Assembly: GCA_030278955.1 (NCBI GenBank)
Contig: JAOANR010000002.1
Location: 23,608,057-23,672,056 of the forward strand
Length of the DNA stretch: 64,000 nucleotides
Source of the DNA: Hygrophila difformis
Taxonomy: Eukaryota; Streptophyta; Magnoliopsida; Lamiales; Acanthaceae
Reading direction: 5' to 3'
Positions 59,933-64,000 of this stretch are shown here, piece by piece. Made by a program: the position numbers and the translations under genes. A model generated the notes under the pieces. The model was not told the DNA's origin. It did no database searches and was given only the letters and a program-made list of their open reading frames with translations. Position 1 is the first letter of the stretch. Every line of letters starts with the position of its first letter.

Positions 59933-61926
59933 GTAAGTTGATTCCTTGCGTTTCAATTTTGGGTGACTAAAATCGAACGAATCAATAGATCTAAACAAAA
60001 ACGTAAAAATCAGAACTTAAAAACCCCAATCCGCGCAGTTCCGGAAACCTCATGAGTTCGACCCTTTCGAGTGTTTAAAACGGATTGGCCAAAACATGAA
60101 CTTTGTTCCTAAGACCATAATCTAGTTTGTGTCAAAATTTAAAGAGTTTTCATCAACGTTTGACCCCCGAAATCGAATCTGGTTTACTCTGCGTTTTCTC
60201 CCAAAATCGAAACTGATGACAGATTGGAGCGTTGAACTTCTTTGATGTTTTTCTAATGGAATCCTTCAAAACTAAACTTTTATGTAAGAACAAAAGTTGT
60301 AGCTAACTGTCTAAATATTGTGTCTTTAAAATTTCACGCATTTTCGTTAACGTTTGCATACTCAAAACCCCTCGGAGATAAACTGTGATTTAATGGAAAA
60401 CTGGACAGATTGCGTAGTCGAACTTATTGTGCGTTTTTCGATTCCTTATGGTCAAAACTAATCTTGGGTGAAAACATAAAAGTTGTAGATGATGGTGTCT
60501 AGTTTATCCCTGAAAAATTTCATAATTTTTGAACTACGTTTGATATGCCAAAAAGTCGTCAAAAGTTGAATCGCCAAATCTGGAATCCTGACAGTTTTTA
60601 TGACCCGATTTGATGCATATTATTCACCCGTTTAAAGAATGATTCAACTTTGAAATTCTAAATAAAAGTTGTAGGAAATTATGTCTAGATTATGTGTGTA
60701 AAATTTCATAAATGTTGGAGTTCATTTCATATGTCAAAATGGCCAAATTTCAGAACTGTTTTAAAACCCCTTCGGAGTCCGCGCGTGTACAGCGTTTTGT
60801 GGTCGATCTTTGAGCATCTAAAATTCATTATTTCCAAATTCTTAAAACATGAAATTTGTTTCTTAATGTGTTTTGTAGCTCCTGTAAAAATTTTGGATCG
60901 ATTGGTTTTGAAATGAATTTTTAATCAGCGTTGCACGAACCTGCGACGGAACCATTTTTAAGACAGAAATTATTCTTTGCAATGAACTCGAATTTCGACT
61001 CAATTCGGAACCTTATTTCCAAAATCTTAAAACATGAAAGTTGTTCATGTGTGTGTTTTTGAACTACTGTAAAAATTTCAGAATTTTTGGTGAAAAGACG
61101 AATTTTTAATTAAGAAAGGCGTAAACTGCCACGAATAGGATTTTTTTCGAACTTGAGAAAACTCGAACTATGAAAACGCGATATCGATCATTTGATAACA
61201 TTGAAATACGAACTTTCGAAAAATCCCGTTCACTAGGCTGAGCCGATCTTCATGCTATCATTATTTTTGGATCGCCTCGTTAGTGGTCCTACTATCTTTT
61301 TGAGACTGTCTCGTTAGTGGTCTCCTTACTATGCCAAAACGGCAGTTGTGCACATGGCCTGCCAAATCGGCAGTGGGAAATACACGGCCTGCCCGAGTGG
61401 CAGTGAAACCGCTTGAAAGGCCTGTCAAATGACAGTTGATATACACGCCTGTCAAATTGACGGTAGATATACATGGCTCGCCAAAACGGCAGTCAATACT
61501 GATAGGGTTGCGGCCGCCGGTTCACCGGCTATCTGGTTACGACTATTGAGATTGCCTCGTTAGTGATCTCCCTTGTGTGGTGTCCTCTTCTTAGTTTACG
61601 GGATGAAAAGTAAAAGACTCGTGTGAGCGGTTAATTATGCTTAAATCCTATTTACCATGTTTCTAAATTATGCATTTAAATTACGCTTTTAAATTACGCC
61701 TTTAAATTATGTCTCTAAATTTTGTGTTCTTATTTGAAATAAATAAATCATGTTTTCCGCGGAATAAGATTACGAATTTGTAATATTTAAATTTAAGCCT
61801 GAGTAGAAGTATAAGTTTTAAATTAATTAAATAATCTTTTTAAAACCCCTTTATCGTTACGTTAGGAAGTAACTTACTCAGTATTTTATATACTGATAAA
61901 ACCTATTGTTTATTTTTCCATTACAG
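59933..61926 (+). other. Putative leader intron in E5 LTR, hairpin 61878-61896
   Basis: Donor ACT|GTAAGTTG at 59933, ACTTAC plus TCAGTATTTTATATACTGA, then CCATTACAG ending at 61926; 1994 nt, longer than in the other elements mainly upstream of the hairpin. Confidence 0.5.
61331..61500. repeat. Imperfect tandem repeat in E5 LTR
   Basis: About five diverged units of 27-33 bp, each with GCCTGCCAAA...GGCAGT or a variant and often ending ATATACAC. They fill the place where E3/E4 have the GCGGCCGCCGG duplication. Confidence 0.65.
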
Positions 61927-62243
61927 AGTACGGAGCATGATCATGCATCGGGGGATTACTTTGGACATTTAGTTATTTATTTTACATGACTTGCATACGG
62001 GCTTGTTGACCCGAGTTTTGGCCATGTCGGCCCATATTTAAATTCCCGCTGCAACTATTTATTTTTATCATGTATGGATGATACTACATTATTATTTTTA
62101 AGTAATTCCGGACTTACTTTTAAGACTTTTTCCAACACCTATAGCCTTGCATCTCTTTAGCAAGCTCGGAGAAACCGCGTCTTGCTAGGGAGGTGCGGCG
62201 GTGACACCTCGGCCTGAGTTATCAAATCCGGGGTGTTACAAAG

Positions 62244-62255
62244 TGGTATCAGAGC
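62244..62255 (+). other. E5 primer binding site (initiator tRNA-Met)
   Basis: TGGTATCAGAGC three bases after the LTR end. The leader 62256-62774 is AT-rich, contains a CATACATA run near 62520, and has no ORF0. Confidence 0.9.
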
Positions 62256-62774
62256 CCGGAAATATTTTTAAATTATTATTATTATTTTGGCCAATATAGA
62301 GGCCCAAGATTTTTAAACAAATATTAATATTATTTTAAAATTTTAAAGTACCATTATTATTATTTAAATTTTAAGTTTTGTTTCCATGGAACAAAATTTA
62401 TTTGAAACCCATGGGAAATATTTACATATGCATAGAAATTTTTCCAACAAGTTTTTAAAGTCACGAAAATATTTTTTCGGGGTTGGGGTAGCATTGTATA
62501 AAGCATACATGCATTCGCATACATACATACATGAATATCGCGCTAATTTTTTTTATGTGAATTAACATTGTCAAAACTCTTACCTTCAAATTGGTCATGA
62601 CCTTGACTTAGAAGCGTTTGCTTTAAACTAATTCTGCCCCAGTCATATAATTTGATCACCTAAGTTTCGCATTCTCCTATCTATTACCTCTTTCCAATCC
62701 TACCTTATAGATTTTCTTGAACGCTAACTTGCCTTAGATTAGAAACTCATCTTCACGTGCGTTGATAACAGAGA

Positions 62775-63836
62775 ATGGCACCTAAGGGAAAATCGAGAAA
62801 GGAAATCCCAAACAACACTAACGCTGACCTCCCCAACACACCGAACAATAATGAGATCCCTCAGAACATAGGAGGGCGAGTGCCTCATGTTCCCAACAAT
62901 ATGGATGAGCGTCTAAGGACTGTCGAGGAAGTTCTCGTAGTATTAGGAAATGCTGAAGTGCAACGTGCACAAGCGGGTGTACCACCACCGGTAACCCGGG
63001 TCAACTACTTAGCCTTGGTAAACCCTTACCAACCACCCCACTACGCCGGCGAAGAGGACCCGACTCAGCTAGAGCAATGGATACGGACGTTCGACAAGCT
63101 GTTGAACGCCGTAAAGTGTCCCGACGGGGAAAAGGTTCACGTAGCTTCATACTACCTAGGAGGCGAGGCGGATGATTGGTGGCAAGTCACCCAAGGGAAA
63201 CGTGCAGAGTACGACGAGCCCTACACATGGTCAGAATTCATGGATCTGCTTAGGGATCATTTTTATCCCATGAGCATGAAGGGTGCTATGTATGAGGAAT
63301 TTCTGACACTGAGGCAAGGAGGAAAAACGGTCCAAGAATACTATAACCGTTTCAAGGAGTTGGTGCGGTTCGCGCCGAGACTGGTGCCAACTGATGTAGA
63401 GAAGGCACAGAAGTTCGAGATGGGACTGAACCTATCTATTAGAGAGGTGATCACGGGTGAGCACTACCCTGACCTACAAGCTGTGTATGATCGTGCAGTA
63501 GCGGTTGCACGAGTTCAAGGACTGAAACGGAAACCGGTAGGTGGGACTAACCAAGGACCACAAGGACGATACAAGAGGAATAAGGACAATTTCCGTAGAA
63601 ACTTGAACCGACCACATCAAAACGACAATGGACGAAACAAGGGGATAGTTTTCAACCATGGTGACTATGCGCCACCATGTCCAAAGTGTGGTAAACCACA
63701 CTATGCGAGGGGATGCCCTCAACCTGGAGCATGCCTTCGGTGCGGTCGACATGGTCATCGGCTGCGTGACTGCCGGACGCGAATAGAAAACATAAACAGG
63801 AGAGAAGACGTGACCACTCGGCCCAAACAACCGTAA
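62775..63836 (+). CDS. E5 gag, intact, without pol
   Basis: 353 codons from MAPKGKSRKE. The gag core is complete ([61 protein letters not shown]), followed by a basic region and two zinc knuckles (CPKCGKPHYARGC, CLRCGRHGHRLRDC). The frame then stops at TAA 63834-63836 shortly after RIENINRRED, where the autonomous elements go on into protease. Sequence from 63899 already matches the 3' untranslated region of E3, so pol is deleted as a block. This is the TR-GAG type of non-autonomous element: it could make particles but needs pol from another copy. Confidence 0.9.
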   Translation: MAPKGKSRKEIPNNTNADLPNTPNNNEIPQNIGGRVPHVPNNMDERLRTVEEVLVVLGNAEVQRAQAGVPPPVTRVNYLALVNPYQPPHYAGEEDPTQLEQWIRTFDKLLNAVKCPDGEKVHVASYYLGGEADDWWQVTQGKRAEYDEPYTWSEFMDLLRDHFYPMSMKGAMYEEFLTLRQGGKTVQEYYNRFKELVRFAPRLVPTDVEKAQKFEMGLNLSIREVITGEHYPDLQAVYDRAVAVARVQGLKRKPVGGTNQGPQGRYKRNKDNFRRNLNRPHQNDNGRNKGIVFNHGDYAPPCPKCGKPHYARGCPQPGACLRCGRHGHRLRDCRTRIENINRREDVTTRPKQP

Positions 63837-64000
63837 GAAGTTTTCAAGCATCAATAACTGCATCATTTTTTAGTTCGACTCTACGAATTGTATCCAATCA
63901 AAAATAAACAAATTCAACTTGTTTTGAACTACGTAATGGCTTGATCCCTTCACAGGGTACGTAGGCAACTTGGAAATTTCAATTCTGGGTTCAGTCAAAT
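63837..64000 (+). other. E5 3' untranslated region joined to gag
   Basis: 63899-64000 corresponds to 20738-20848 of E3 with few differences (ACAAATTCAACTTGTTTTGA). The deletion joint lies between 63837 and 63898. The polypurine tract and 3' LTR should follow outside the window. Confidence 0.85.

Larger units (their letters stand above)
58892..62240 (+). mobile_element. E5 5' LTR (Tekay), 3349 bp
   Basis: TGTAATACCCGGGATTTTTA ... AAATCCGGGGTGTTACA, followed by the PBS. It is longer and much diverged from E3/E4 but keeps termini, GTAAGTT donor, hairpin and acceptor in order. Inserted in the E4 leader; the left 5-bp flank is CCTAT, the right one lies outside the window. Confidence 0.92.

Overview
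The window is nuclear DNA of a flowering plant. The evidence is introns with GT/AG borders, several superfamilies of plant LTR retrotransposons, LINE and MITE insertions, and a class II diterpene synthase whose sequence reads like the copalyl diphosphate synthases of the mint family (Lamiaceae, Lamiales). The family assignment is an inference from that one gene. No rRNA, tRNA or CRISPR was recognised.

Layout. (a) 1-26120 is a nested stack of Ty3/gypsy chromoviruses of the Tekay/Del type. E2 (minus strand, oldest) was hit twice. E1 (minus, runs off the left edge, nearly intact pol) inserted into its integrase. E3 (plus, 13758-23436, complete with TSD GGTAC) inserted into its 5' LTR. (b) 26121-38675 is the gene-bearing island: a 15-exon diterpene synthase (28133-38153, 781 codons, no internal stop) whose upstream region and introns are packed with MITEs. 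(c) 38676-43183 is a short Ty1/copia element with TSD TACCA and almost identical 159-bp LTRs but a broken coding region. (d) 43189-49400 holds repeat remnants: two 21-bp tandem arrays, a 1.9-kb LTR with part of its element, and a piece of a Tekay LTR. (e) 49888-51206 is an unidentified, decayed multi-exon gene on the minus strand, followed by a 5'-truncated L1-type LINE (51281-54935, minus). (f) 54936-64000 is a second Tekay stack: a leader fragment, E4 (55377-, plus) and, inserted in E4, E5 (58892-, plus), which has gag but no pol.

What stands out. All Tekay LTRs here, though diverged, share one architecture: a conserved GTAAGTT donor, a ~1.3-2.0 kb stretch that looks like a leader intron, an invariant ACTTAC followed at once by a hairpin whose stem changes by compensating substitutions between elements, then a pyrimidine tract and CAG. 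Three of the elements also carry an extra coiled-coil ORF between PBS and gag, absent in two others. E3 (no gag) and E5 (no pol) are complementary deletion derivatives. The diterpene synthase keeps every exon open but has the catalytic DXDD motif changed to DMDS.
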